From NCBI RefSeq assembly GCF_964204645.1, contig NC_134028.1, positions 14,127,263 through 14,191,262 of the forward strand: 64,000 nt of DNA. Direction: 5' to 3'. Positions 43,152 to 52,262 of the stretch are shown one piece after another. The notes under the pieces are model-generated. The model ran no database searches. It had not been told where the DNA came from and worked only from the letters and a program-made list of their open reading frames with translations. The stretch's first letter is position 1; every line of letters begins with the position of its first letter. Origin of the DNA: Tubulanus polymorphus. Taxonomy: Eukaryota > Nemertea > Palaeonemertea > Tubulaniformes > Tubulanidae. The position numbers and the translations under genes are program-made.

Positions 43152-44278
43152 ATGAGTGGTAAAAAACTCCTAATACTAAAGAACAATATTTAAGAAATTT
43201 ATATTACAACCCTGAGAGTTCGGTTGCTTATTCTTCTACTAAAAATATATGGCGTAAAGTAAAACAAGATAAATTAGATAAGATAATCCCACAAAATTTA
43301 GTTAAATATAAAGATATAAATGAATTTATGTTAGAACAACCAACATATACAACACATAAAAAAATTGTTAGAAAATATAAAACTCGTAAAACTATGGTAA
43401 GTTATGTAGATCAACAGTGGCAAGGAGATTTAATTGATATGAAAAATCTTAAAAAAGATAATAATGATTATTGGTGGATATTGAATATAATTGATATTTT
43501 TAGTCGTTATGTATGGAGCTTCCCACTTTATAGAAAAGATGCTGCACAAACATCACATGTTTTAAGAAAATTTCTTTCAGGTGGTAAACTAAAACCAGAA
43601 AAAATTCAATTTGATGATGGAAAAGAATTTGATAATTCATTAGTTCATGAACTTTTAGATTTTCATAATATTAAATATTTTTCGACAAAATCGGATAAAA
43701 AAGCAGCAGTTGTTGAACGATTTAATAGAACATTGAGAACAAGAATGTCAAAATATTTCACAGCAAATAATACTTATAAATGGATTGATGTTTTACCAAA
43801 ATTTATAGAAGGATATAATAATTCTTATCATTCTTCTATTGGAATGAAACCTATTGATGCTAGAAAACCTGAAAATGCTGAAATTGTTTGGAATAATTTA
43901 TATGGAGCATTTCTTGTTGATGATTTTGGTGAACCTAAATTTAAAGTTGGTCAAAATGTTAGAATTTCTAAGTATAAAAAGATATTTGACAAAGGATACG
44001 ATCGAAATTTTACTAGAGAAATATATAAAATAAAAAAGGTAATAACAACAAAACCATATGTCTATAAATTAGAAGATTTAGATGGTGAAGAAGTTGATGG
44101 CTACTTTTACGAAGAAGAATTAAGTTTAACTACTGAAAATCTAGAACAAGAATATAAAATTGAAAAAGTACTAAAAACAAAAACTGTTAAAAGAAAAAAA
44201 TATTCTTTAGTAAAATGGGTTGGATGGCCAGATAAATTTAATGAATGGATATTATCAAGTAAAATTAAAAATATATAA
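43152..44278 (+). pseudogene. Retrovirus-like integrase with chromodomain, frameshift near the start
   Basis: ATG 43152 (GGATATATAAATG) is followed within five codons by a shift in an A-run (GGTAAAAAACTCC). From ~43170 the alternative frame is open through 44278. DDE-type catalytic residues: Asp in QGDLIDM, Asp in IQFDDGKEF and Glu in AAVVERFNRTL, with ~33 residues between the last two. The C-terminal chromodomain-like segment is KYSLVKWVGWPDKFNEWIL. It catalyses strand transfer giving 6-bp target duplications. Directly abuts the ATPase gene. Homologues at 53470 (longer intact part) and fragments at 4600 and 12157. Confidence 0.92.
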
Positions 44279-44887
44279 ATGAATAAGGAATTATTCATAT
44301 TTGAACCTCATAATATGTTAATTTCTGGTGTAACAAATTGTGGAAAAACTTATTTTATATTAAATTTATTAGAAACTGTTTACAAAAACTATTTTGATAA
44401 TATAGTATTATTTTGTCCAACATATGAATTTAATCAAACTTATGATAGAAACATTACTAGAAATAATAAATTTATTATATTAGATCCTAAAACAGTAAAA
44501 GAAAATTTAGATAATTGTATAAAAATAGCAATTGATATTTATAAAGGATCAAATACATTATTTATCATAGATGATTGTGCTAATCTACATGATTCAAAAG
44601 TTAGAGAAAGTGAGTTATGTTATTTAGCTTTTTCTGGCAGACATTTTGGGATAACAACTTGGGTTTTAAATCAAAAATATAATTCAATTGTTAAAGACTT
44701 TAGAGAAAACATTAGATTTCTAGTTTTATTCTACAATAAAGATAGAAAATCGATGAAAAATGCACTTGAGGAAAATGATATTATTCCACATGATTTACAT
44801 AATGAATATATGGATAAGTTGAAAAATATTAAAAGATCAAAATTACTATTTAGATTACAACACCCATTTAAATATGAATTTATTTAA
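44279..44887 (+). CDS. A32-type packaging ATPase
   Basis: 202 residues, intact. Walker A GVTNCGKT (residues 17-24), Walker B LFIIDDC near 95-101, and TTWVLNQK near 126-133. About 80% similar by eye to 12248-12868. FtsK/HerA-superfamily motor that loads DNA into the capsid. Its ATG abuts the integrase stop (AATATATAAATG), so the two were probably always transcribed as neighbours. Confidence 0.93.
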   Translation: MNKELFIFEPHNMLISGVTNCGKTYFILNLLETVYKNYFDNIVLFCPTYEFNQTYDRNITRNNKFIILDPKTVKENLDNCIKIAIDIYKGSNTLFIIDDCANLHDSKVRESELCYLAFSGRHFGITTWVLNQKYNSIVKDFRENIRFLVLFYNKDRKSMKNALEENDIIPHDLHNEYMDKLKNIKRSKLLFRLQHPFKYEFI

Positions 44888-44889
44888 AT

Positions 44890-45285
44890 TCAATTAGTTT
44901 GTTAATCTAGTTGAATTCTAGTTATTGGTAGTTGTAACAAAAATCAAATAGATTTAACAATATTTTAACTAGCTTGTTAATCTAGTTTAATTCTAGTTAC
45001 ATTCTAGTTGAATTCTAGTTGTTAGTAGTTGAAACAAAAATCAACTAGAATGTAACTAGAAATAAACAAAAACAACAATATTTCAACTAGCTTGTTAATC
45101 TAGTTGAATTCTAGTTACATTCTAGTTGAATTCTAGTTGTTAGTAGTTGAAACAAAAATCAACTAGATTTAACAAGAAATAAACAAAAACACTAATATTT
45201 CAACTAGCTTGTTAATCTAGTTGAATTCTAGTTACATTCTAGTTAAATTCTAGTTGCAACATCACACAATTAATTTTTTTGTTAT
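44890..45285. repeat. Iteron-like CTAGTT repeats after the ATPase gene
   Basis: Four units of ~95 bp share ACTAGCTTGTTAATCTAGTT, GAATTCTAGTTACATTCTAG and TTGTTAGTAGTTGAAACAAA. Within each, TCTAGTTGAAT/TCTAGTTACAT repeat with an 11-bp period, and inverted AACTAG copies occur. This is the only sizeable non-coding stretch in the plus-strand block and holds the same position as the hairpins after the other ATPase copies. Confidence 0.9.
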
Positions 45286-45292
45286 ATAAATG
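45270..45292 (+). promoter_or_regulatory. Start motif of the 184-residue accessory gene
   Basis: TTAATTTTTTTGTTATATAAATG, matching the shared motif and directly overlapping the ATG at 45290. Confidence 0.65.
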
Positions 45293-45844
45293 GTAGGTGA
45301 AAAGAAAATAAAATCTAAAAATGGTGATGTTCCAATTGAAAAAACTTTAGATGATTTAGGAATAACAGAAACAAAATTAACTCCAGATGATGGTGCTTTA
45401 AATAATGTTACAACAAATAATAATTATGAATATTATCTTTATTGTAAACATCAATTAGAAATATTAATAGCATCTGGAAAATGTAAAAATTTTGTTGGTA
45501 AAAATTTAACTTATAATGAATTAGATACAATGAAATCAGATGAAATTATTAGATTATTTAAGATTTATGAAGCCGCGAGAACAGCTAGAATTAATGATGC
45601 GATATCAGAAAATGTAGTAAAAGGTTATAGTAAATTATGTAATTATATACTACCAATTGAAGATGAAAATAGATTATATTCCGATTTAAAAAATGATTAT
45701 TTAGTTACGACAGAATTAAATAAATGGATTGGATATTTATCATTTCAATTAGGTGGATTTATGACATTATTATCAACTGGGGTTATAACATTTTCAAATA
45801 TTGAAAGTAAAAATATTTCTATAATAAATGAGCGAGGTGGATGA
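45290..45844 (+). CDS. Polinton accessory protein (184 residues)
   Basis: Motifs shared with 5193, 11823 and 52561: IEKTLDDLGI near residue 17, YEYYLYCKHQLEILIASGK near 44, KIYEAARTARINDAIS near 87, DENRLYSDLKNDYL near 124, and a hydrophobic C-terminal stretch (FQLGGFMTLLSTGVITF). Mostly helical; function unknown. Its last 17 bases overlap the start of the next gene in another frame. Confidence 0.75.
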   Translation: MVGEKKIKSKNGDVPIEKTLDDLGITETKLTPDDGALNNVTTNNNYEYYLYCKHQLEILIASGKCKNFVGKNLTYNELDTMKSDEIIRLFKIYEAARTARINDAISENVVKGYSKLCNYILPIEDENRLYSDLKNDYLVTTELNKWIGYLSFQLGGFMTLLSTGVITFSNIESKNISIINERGG

Positions 45845-46181
45845 AGTGAAGAAAAAACCGAGATCACAGAAACAAATTGAATGGTCTCGGCAATTAGGAA
45901 TTAAATCACAAGAATATAAAAAAGCTGTAAAAGAAAAAATAAGTAATAAAAATGTTAATAAAAATAGTGAAAATGTTGTTATTTCTAATCCTTCTAATGA
46001 TAGAATATTTGATAAATATTTATATTTTACAGTTGGATTTGTAATTGTATTCATTTTGATTGGGTGTAATTGGTATAAGAAATCAAATAAAATTCATGGT
46101 ATTAGTAATTCTGAACCAACTGCTATCAAAAATGAAAGTACTTCTGAAATTCCAAAATTGATAATAAAAAAAATGGATTAA
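45828..46181 (+). CDS. Small basic single-pass membrane protein
   Basis: 117 residues. Basic N-terminus (KKPRSQKQIEWSRQLGIKS), linker, hydrophobic segment near residues 65-84 (LYFTVGFVIVFILIGCNWY). Same family as 4805-5173 and 53127-53462. Its start overlaps the end of the previous gene by 17 bases (TATAATAAATG), which suggests translational or transcriptional coupling. Confidence 0.75.
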   Translation: MSEVDEVKKKPRSQKQIEWSRQLGIKSQEYKKAVKEKISNKNVNKNSENVVISNPSNDRIFDKYLYFTVGFVIVFILIGCNWYKKSNKIHGISNSEPTAIKNESTSEIPKLIIKKMD

Positions 46182-46243
46182 TATTTTAGAAAAAAAGCAA
46201 AAAAAAATAATTTTTTTAATTAATTAAATATTAATTGAATATC

Positions 46244-46312
46244 TAACTACTTTTGTCTATCTATGAGGAGCAATTAAATTGTCCAGATAAGTCATTTCGG
46301 ATTCTAGATATT
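46244..46312 (+). other. Block conserved in three Polinton elements (copy 2)
   Basis: ATCTAACTACTTTTGTCTAT, GAGGAGC, TTGTCCAGATAAGTCATTTC and GGATTCTAGATA correspond to 11302-11376 and the reverse strand of 52190-52262. Here it lies between two convergent genes inside the near-complete Polinton, so it belongs to the element and not to host repeats. The reverse strand has a tiny frame beginning MTYLD in both this copy and 52190. Confidence 0.7.
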
Positions 46313-46342
46313 CATTATTTTTATTAATCTATTTTTTTAAAT

Positions 46343-46669
46343 TTAATCAACAATTTCTAAATCATGATGGCCATCTTCATTTTTCCCATGATATATTATT
46401 TTAAATCCTACTAAATCTTTCAATTCCTCCATACTCAATGAAACCCATTTATCGGGTAAAAACACTTTAAATTCTCGCGATGTACTAACATTACAGTAGC
46501 TTAAATTAGCTGATACTTTCTCTCCATATTTAGTTTTTATCTTTTCTAATTTTAATATTTTATGTTCAATTTCTTTTGTAACATCAACTAACTTTTTTAT
46601 TTCAAATTGTTTTTTTGCTGGTTTTATTCTGTTATTTATTGTTGCTAAGAATGCTTTTCTATCTCCCAT
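46343..46669 (-). CDS. Conserved small Polinton protein (OB-fold-like family), starts in right TIR
   Basis: 108 residues. Core KYGEKVSANLSY, EFKVFLPDKWVSLSMEELKD, YHGKNEDGHHDLEIVD, the same family as 974-1327. The N-terminal half is lysine-rich. A single-strand DNA-binding role is plausible but unproven. The ATG at 46667-46669 lies inside the right TIR and is preceded by the same TAATTTTTTTCCCTAATAAATG motif that starts PolB in the left TIR. It faces the plus-strand block. Confidence 0.75.
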   Translation of the reverse strand: MGDRKAFLATINNRIKPAKKQFEIKKLVDVTKEIEHKILKLEKIKTKYGEKVSANLSYCNVSTSREFKVFLPDKWVSLSMEELKDLVGFKIIYHGKNEDGHHDLEIVD

Positions 46670-46754
46670 TTATTAGGGAAAAAAATTACTTGTGGTGATG
46701 AGTGGTGTCTCGTCCTCTCGTCCTCTGATCTGAACCCCTGATATTCCAATTACT
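46665..46754 (-). repeat. Right TIR of the 16.5-kb Polinton
   Basis: Reverse complement of 30231-30320. Ends CCAATTACT, followed by target duplicate GAGGTT at 46755-46760. Confidence 0.95.
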
Positions 46755-47486
46755 GAGGTTAACTTTTATAAACATCATTACCAAATCAAAACCTGCACAT
46801 CCTATCATAAATAGAAATTCTAAGAATTTATTTCAAAGAATAATAAATTACGTCTAAATATTGGGATTCGAACTCGTAGCATCGATTCAGGTGCCTTTCC
46901 CAAAGCGGGTATCCCGCGGGGAAAACCCATTACTATTTATATCGAGAATGGCCTTTTTGACAGCGAGTTCGGTGAATGAAACAGAAACAATTACACAGAA
47001 ACCCATCATGGAAAGTTTCTTTCTGGTTAAGTAGTTCATTAGATAATTTATCAAAATCATTAGTTGATAATGAATTAAGAATATTAAAGCAACATTACCC
47101 AAATAATGATGATTTTCAATTAATGAGATATAAAGGCGCAATTCCATATTCATTTTATAAATCGCATAATGATTTTAACATGACTGAATTATTAAAAGAA
47201 CAATTCTATGATGAATTAAAAAATGAATATGTTAAAGATGAAGTATATAATAGAAAATTGAATATTTGGAATCATTTTGGAATGAAAAATCATGGACAAT
47301 TAGTAGATTTATATTTAAAATCAGATGTATTATCATTAACTGATATATTTGAAAGGTTTAGAGATGTAAATCTAAAATATTTTAATATTGATCCATGTCA
47401 TTGTTATTCTAGTCCAGGAATAACTTGGGACTGTGGTTTAAAATTTACAGATATAAAAATGGATTTGTTAACAAATATAGATCAAT

Positions 47487-47705
47487 TGAGGAGAGAATCC
47501 CACAATGATAATAAAAAGTCCGAAAATGAAACTTCGAGATTAGTAGTTTATTTCAACGTTTCGACTATATCCTAATAGTCATCTCCAGGAATAATGACTA
47601 CTATCTCGAAGTTTCATATTCGGACTTTTTATTATCATTGTGGGATTCTCTCCTCATCGCGTCAACACGGATATTGTGTTCTACCTATCGTGATAAATCA
47701 ATTAT
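47487..47705. mobile_element. Foldback insertion with Penelope-type end sequence
   Basis: Arms of ~60 bp (TTGAGGAGAGAATCCCACAA ... and its inverse ending TTCTCTCCTCA) enclose CGTTTCGACTATATCCTAAT AGTCATC in the centre. On the minus strand this centre reads GATGACTAT-TAGG-ATATAGTCGAAACG, a stem-loop of the type seen at the ends of the Penelope-like element at 55023. It splits PolB before EKSIRGGVSG. Confidence 0.7.
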
Positions 47706-48057
47706 TATTATTTGAAAAATCTATAAGAGGAGGAGTTTCAGGTGTATTAGGTGATAGGTATTTCAATGTAAATGATAACCCTGGATATAAGTTATTATAT
47801 ATAGATGCAAATAATCTATATGGTTGGGCAATGATGGAACCACAACCTTATGGAGTATTTGAAATAACTGAAGTTTTACAGTATGAAAATAATGATAAAT
47901 ACGATTGGAAGAAAAGAATTCTAGATATTTTAGATGATTCAGATACTGGTTACTTCTTTGTTGTAGATTTAGAATACCCTGAAAACATTAAATCTAAATC
48001 TAGAAATCTAGCATACTGTCCCGAACATAAAACTGTAACACATGAAGAATTATCAAA

Positions 48058-48931
48058 TTATCAAAAAAGAATTAAACTTGAAAATCATATTCATACAGAA
48101 AAGTTAATGGTAACTCAGGAACATAAATATAAGTACGTAGTGCATTATCGGATGTTAAAATTCTGAAATCTAAAACGAGGAATGATTCTAAAAAAAGTAC
48201 ATATACATACTTCATTTAGTCAATCTAAATGGTTAGAAAAATATATAGATTTTGATACCAAACAGAGAACTAAAGCTAAAACTGACTTTGAGAAAGATTT
48301 TTTCAAACTAATGAATAATGCATTTTATGGTAAGACTTGTGAAATAGTAGAAATTATATTAGAAATAGAAATGATATTGAGTTAGTTAGTAATGCTAAAA
48401 GAATTAGACATTTACCAAAATATCCTAAATTTATTGGTAACAGAATATTTGATGAAAATTTAGCTGCTGTTAAAATAAGGAGGACTTCTTTGAATTATCA
48501 AAAAAGAATTAAACCCGAAAATCATATTCATACAGAAGAGTTATTGGTAACTCAGGAAGATAAATATAATTATGTAGTACATTATAGAATGTTGAAGTTT
48601 TATTTGAATCAAGCAATGATTCTAAAAAAAGTACATAGGTATATTTCATCCAGTCAATCTAAATGGTTAGAAAAATATATAGATTTTAACAGCAAACAGA
48701 GAACTGAAGCTAAAACTGATTTCGAGAAAGATTTCTTCAAGTTAATGAATAATGCATTCTATGTTAAGACTTGTGAAAATATTAGAATTAGAAATGATAT
48801 TGAGTTAGTTAGAAATGGTAAAAGCATTAGGCATTTACAAACATATCCTAAATTTATTGGTAACAGAATATTTGATGAAAATTTAGCCGCTGTTAAAATG
48901 AGAAGAACATCAATTAAATTTAATAAACCAA
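48058..48931 (+). repeat. 437-bp tandem duplication inside PolB
   Basis: 48058-48494 and 48495-48931 both begin TTATCAAAAAAGAATTAAAC and run through AAATGGTTAGAAAAATATAT to the region encoding ENLAAVK. The copies differ at many sites, so the event is not recent. The second copy leads on into motif C. Confidence 0.9.
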
Positions 48932-49044
48932 TTTATGTTGGTGCTTCAGTTTTAGAAATATCAAAACTATTAATGTATGAATTCTTTTATAACGTATTAC
49001 GACCTCATTTTGGAGAAAAGCATATAGAATTCTTATATTTTGAT

Positions 49045-50090
49045 TCTGTAACAGCTGACACCCCAATATTTTTAAAATATATTAATCAAATGTTAATTAG
49101 AAGAATTTCAGAAATAATTCCAAAACAAAATGAACTTTATATTTCGTATGGTGAAAAAGAATTAATACAAATAAATGGATTAATGGATGTTTGGACAGAA
49201 AATGGATGGGTGAAATTAAAAGAATATAATTAGACATAAAATAAATAAAAAGATTTATAGAGGTAGAACTAAATTAGGATTTGTTGATGTTACTGAAGAT
49301 CATAGTTTAATTCAACAAAATGGTGATGAAATAAAACAAACTGATATAAAAATTTGAGATGAATTATTACATAAAAGATTATACCAAAGAATGAATTATA
49401 TGTCATTTGGTGAAATAATTGATAATATTTATAATATAGAACCTGAAACATTGGAAGAAAAAGAATATTTTATCAAAGGATTTTTTATTTGAGATGGATC
49501 AGCAGGTGTGTATAAATATGTTGAAATAAATATTGTTGGTATTTATGCAATCAACATTTGAAATTATTAGAAAGAATTAAAAAATACTGTGAAGAATAAA
49601 AAAGAATTTCCAAATAAAACATTTAGAATCATAGAATACACGTAAATAATTCAAAAGATTTTGCTATAAAATATAATGATGAATTTTATTTTCCTGCAAT
49701 CATTAAAAGTAATACTTCAACCAAAGAAAAGATTGTGCCAGATTATGTATTAAATTCAAAATATGATTTAAGAAAATGGTTCTTCATTGGATTTTATGCT
49801 GCAGATGGTTCAAAAAACTATACGAAACAGAAAACTATATCTTTGACACAAAAAGGAAAAGTTGCTATATCAGGATTAAATATATTATGCAATTCATTAG
49901 GATTTAATATGTTAGTAAATATTAGAAAGGATAAACCAAATGTATTTCAATTAAATATTGATGCATGTAAAAATTAACTAACAGAAGAAGTTAGAGATTT
50001 ATTTGAAATATCCAATCCTACAGAATATGTTTATGATTTAACAACTGAAGATGGTACATTTAATTGTGGATTTCCATTAATCATAAAAAT
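49045..50090 (+). pseudogene. Decayed intein in outer PolB
   Basis: Same insertion point as 33856-34920: YFD, then SVTADTPIFLK, ending ...FPLI-KN before TDSYIL. It retains ISEIIPKQNELYISYGEKEL, TEDHSLIQQNGDEI and the block-E motif FFIGFYAADGS. It has stops in the first LAGLIDADG region (GFFI-stop-DGSAG), near 49355, 49595 and 49977, and a shift at the C-terminal splice junction. At ~1046 bp it is slightly shorter than the open copy. Confidence 0.92.
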
Positions 50091-50647
50091 ACAGATTCTT
50101 ACATATTAAAGATAAAAACTAATAACATAACAGATGATTTAAAAACATTAAAACATCATTTTGATTTCAGTAACTATCCAAAAGCTCATGAATTGTTTAA
50201 CAATGATAATAAATAGGTGCCCGGTAAATTCAAAGATGAATTAGGTGGTGAAGAAATGATTGAATTCATAGGTATTAGATCTAAAATGTATAGTTATAAA
50301 ACTAAAACTCATGAAGAAATTGAAAGGAATGACCAAAAGCGTAGTAGAAAAGAATATTCATTTCAAAGATTACATCAATTGTATATTTAATGAATAAGTT
50401 AGAAACTATAAGATGAAATGTTTAAGATCTGAAGATCACGAGATGTTTATTGAAGAGATAGAGAAGATAAGTTTTAACCCATTCGATGATAAAAGATATA
50501 TTCTAGATGATGGAATTCATACAGTCGGTTATGGTTGCAATTTAGAAGAATATTTAAAATTTAAAAGGGAAGAGTCAAAAGAGAATGAGATTATGAAAAG
50601 GATTCTAGCGTGTTAATCAAATTTTAGTAAAAAAATATGTATAATAA

Positions 50648-51321
50648 ATGGAGCGGGAACAATCACAAACTAACAATATTACAAATAGTGCTGTTAATAT
50701 ATACTATAAGAAATATTCAAAATGTGAATTTGATAAACAATCTTCAGAATATAATACAGATAGATATTCTAAAGATGGTAAGCAGAGTTACTGCAAAACT
50801 TGTAGCAAACTATATGCTAAACAATATCAAGTGAATAATCCAGAAAAATGTAATGAAAAAATAGACGTTGGCGAGCTAATAATCCAGAATATTATAATAA
50901 TTATCAAAAAGAAAGGTATAAAACAGATTTTAATTTCAAAATGAGAAAATGTTTAAGTTCTAGATTATCACAACTATACAGTAAAGATAATCACTCAGAC
51001 ACACTATCTAATTTGTTGGGTTGTTCAGATGAATTCTTAAAATCATGGATTATAAATCAGTTCAATGATGAAATGAATATTAATAATTATGTTGAATACT
51101 TTCATATTGATCATGTGTTACCAATATCTAAATTTAACATGAATGATGAACACAATGAGAAATTAATCTGGAACTGGAAAAACTTAAGACATTTAGAAAA
51201 GAAAGATAATGAAATTAAATCTAACAAACTAGATTTTCAGTTGTATTTAGATCAGCTGTGTAAAGCAAAGACATTTGTTGAATTATGGAACTCAACACAG
51301 AACGAAAAATACGTTGAATCT
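50648..51321 (+). pseudogene. HNH endonuclease with zinc-binding N-terminus, one frameshift
   Basis: ATG 50648 follows TATAATAAATG. The N-terminus has SKCEFDK and CKTCSKLYAKQYQVNN; the first Cys of the 6066-6390 copy is Tyr here. A frameshift near 50865 precedes the C-terminal half: a KCLSSRL region, LLGCSDEFLKSWIINQF, HNH core YFHIDHVLPISKF and NWKNLRHLEKKDNEIKSNKL, ending near NEKYVES. The family resembles HNH nucleases of large DNA viruses. It follows PolB on the same strand. Host-like sequence begins right after the C-terminus. Confidence 0.85.
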
Positions 51322-52185
51322 GAAGCGCTTAGAAAACCGGTAACTCTCGATCTATGTCAAACTGATTATATACAATTGTATTACATCAGACCGTCGACGA
51401 ACATCATAATGCAAAGCTGTAGGTTGTTTACAAAACATCTGTCGCAGTTGTATTCAGTTGAATGGGGAGTACCTCATTTGAACATTGATCAAACGCGCTC
51501 TTTCGGTTGAAAAGAATTAATCAATTTCATCATAACAGAACACCTGTTACCATCGCGGCAGACAGTGTTTAGCTAGTGAATAACTGGCAGTTATAAGCGC
51601 GCAGTGCATAAGCATAGGAACGCATAGGATTTCTCTCTGGAAACATTATTAGGAGTCTACAGTTCTAAATGTAAGTACCGTTTTTGTTGTTAATAAGGCG
51701 CTGGGAAACGTTAAACATGTTTAAGTGCTGTAATTGATATTTGACAACTACAACTTCAAGTTAGTTTAATTCTACGCTAGATATTTATCTTTTAGATAAC
51801 AAATTGCTACGCGTAACAAGAAGACAATTGCTATTTGAGTCATGAAAGTGAAGATGGAAGGATGTGGAATCAGAAATTATGGATATTTCAACTCATGAGA
51901 CTGTAGCAGTTTAGTCATACTGTATAGACTTTCAATGTATTACGTTTGCCGGAATTTCAAAAGCGTCATTCAGTCGTTGTTAATGGTTACAGCGACAGAT
52001 GTTGTATTATACTTTATTGATTCCTGCATTCCACACATACCTTACCGGGCCTCAGCCGAGCGGCTTGGAATGTGGAAATCGATACTGACTGTAGAATAAA
52101 ATACAATAAAATACATGTGTTTATGAAATAGTATTTCCACCAAGCGTTTCGTTGAATTGATTTTCAGTTTGAGGATTTATTATCG
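51322..52185. other. Host-like insertion between HNH gene and conserved block
   Basis: Less AT-rich, no recognisable gene. At 11372 the HNH C-terminus runs directly into the conserved block, so this ~860 bp appears to have been inserted later. No clear TIRs or target duplication were found. Confidence 0.5.
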
Positions 52186-52189
52186 AGGA

Positions 52190-52262
52190 TCCGAAATGAC
52201 TTATCTGGACAGTTATAGTTACCGCTCCTATAGATAGACAAAAGTAGTGAGATATTGAATCC
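52190..52262 (-). other. Block conserved in three Polinton elements (copy 3)
   Basis: Reverse complement reads ATCTCACTACTTTTGTCTAT, CTATAGGAGC, ACTGTCCAGATAAGTCATTT and CGGATCC, the best match to both other copies (11302 and 46244). Confidence 0.75.

Larger units (their letters stand above)
30231..46754. mobile_element. Near-complete Polinton/Maverick, 16,524 bp
   Basis: TIRs of ~90 bp start AGTAATTGG. A perfect 6-bp target duplication GAGGTT lies at 30225-30230 and 46755-46760. Contents: PolB with intein, zinc-finger protein (minus), penton-like, small and membrane proteins, coiled-coil membrane protein, major capsid protein, integrase, packaging ATPase, two accessory proteins, and a small convergent protein at the right end. 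Size, TSD and gene set fit Polintons/adintoviruses. Frameshifts in PolB, the zinc-finger gene, the coiled-coil gene and integrase suggest decay, although single-base homopolymer errors in assembly are possible. No maturation protease was recognised. Confidence 0.96.
29254..47008. mobile_element. Host TIR transposon carrying the 16.5-kb Polinton
   Basis: The left end TGATGGGTTTC (29254-29264) and right end GAAACCCATCA (46998-47008) are inverted repeats. They split PolB between SYRF and SSLDNLSKS (47031). Without the nested Polinton the transposon is ~1.2 kb (29254-30230 plus 46755-47008). The left part has a GTCGTCAGACGAAC palindrome and a TGTC microsatellite. The right part has a tRNA B-box-like GAGTTCGAATCCC on the minus strand. 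No transposase frame seen. About 20 bp at 47009-47030 is unexplained. Confidence 0.6.
47031..50616 (+). pseudogene. polB: Outer Polinton PolB, C-terminal part with duplication and decayed intein
   Basis: Resumes at SSLDNLSKSLVDNE. It includes exonuclease III YLKSDVL (~47310), a foldback insertion at 47487-47705, motif A DANNLYGWAM (~47800), motif B (KLMNNAFYGKT ~48305 and again ~48740 in a tandem duplication), motif C YFD at 49039-49044 followed by a decayed intein, and the C-terminus (DDKRYILDDG). Frameshifts or stops lie near 48165, 48385 and 50215-50400. The stop seen in the 1420-4230 copy is lost, so the frame reads ~20 codons into the trailer. Together with 15858-17705 and 29056-29254 this is one gene split by two large insertions. 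Confidence 0.92.

Noticed and set aside
45290-45844. Terminal protein for protein-primed replication
   Set aside because: Tempting from its position near an end, but no supporting motif. PolB in this group may carry the priming function itself.
46860-46930. A tRNA gene on the minus strand
   Set aside because: Only a B-box-like GAGTTCGAATCCC is clear. No cloverleaf with anticodon arm could be drawn, so it is probably a SINE remnant.
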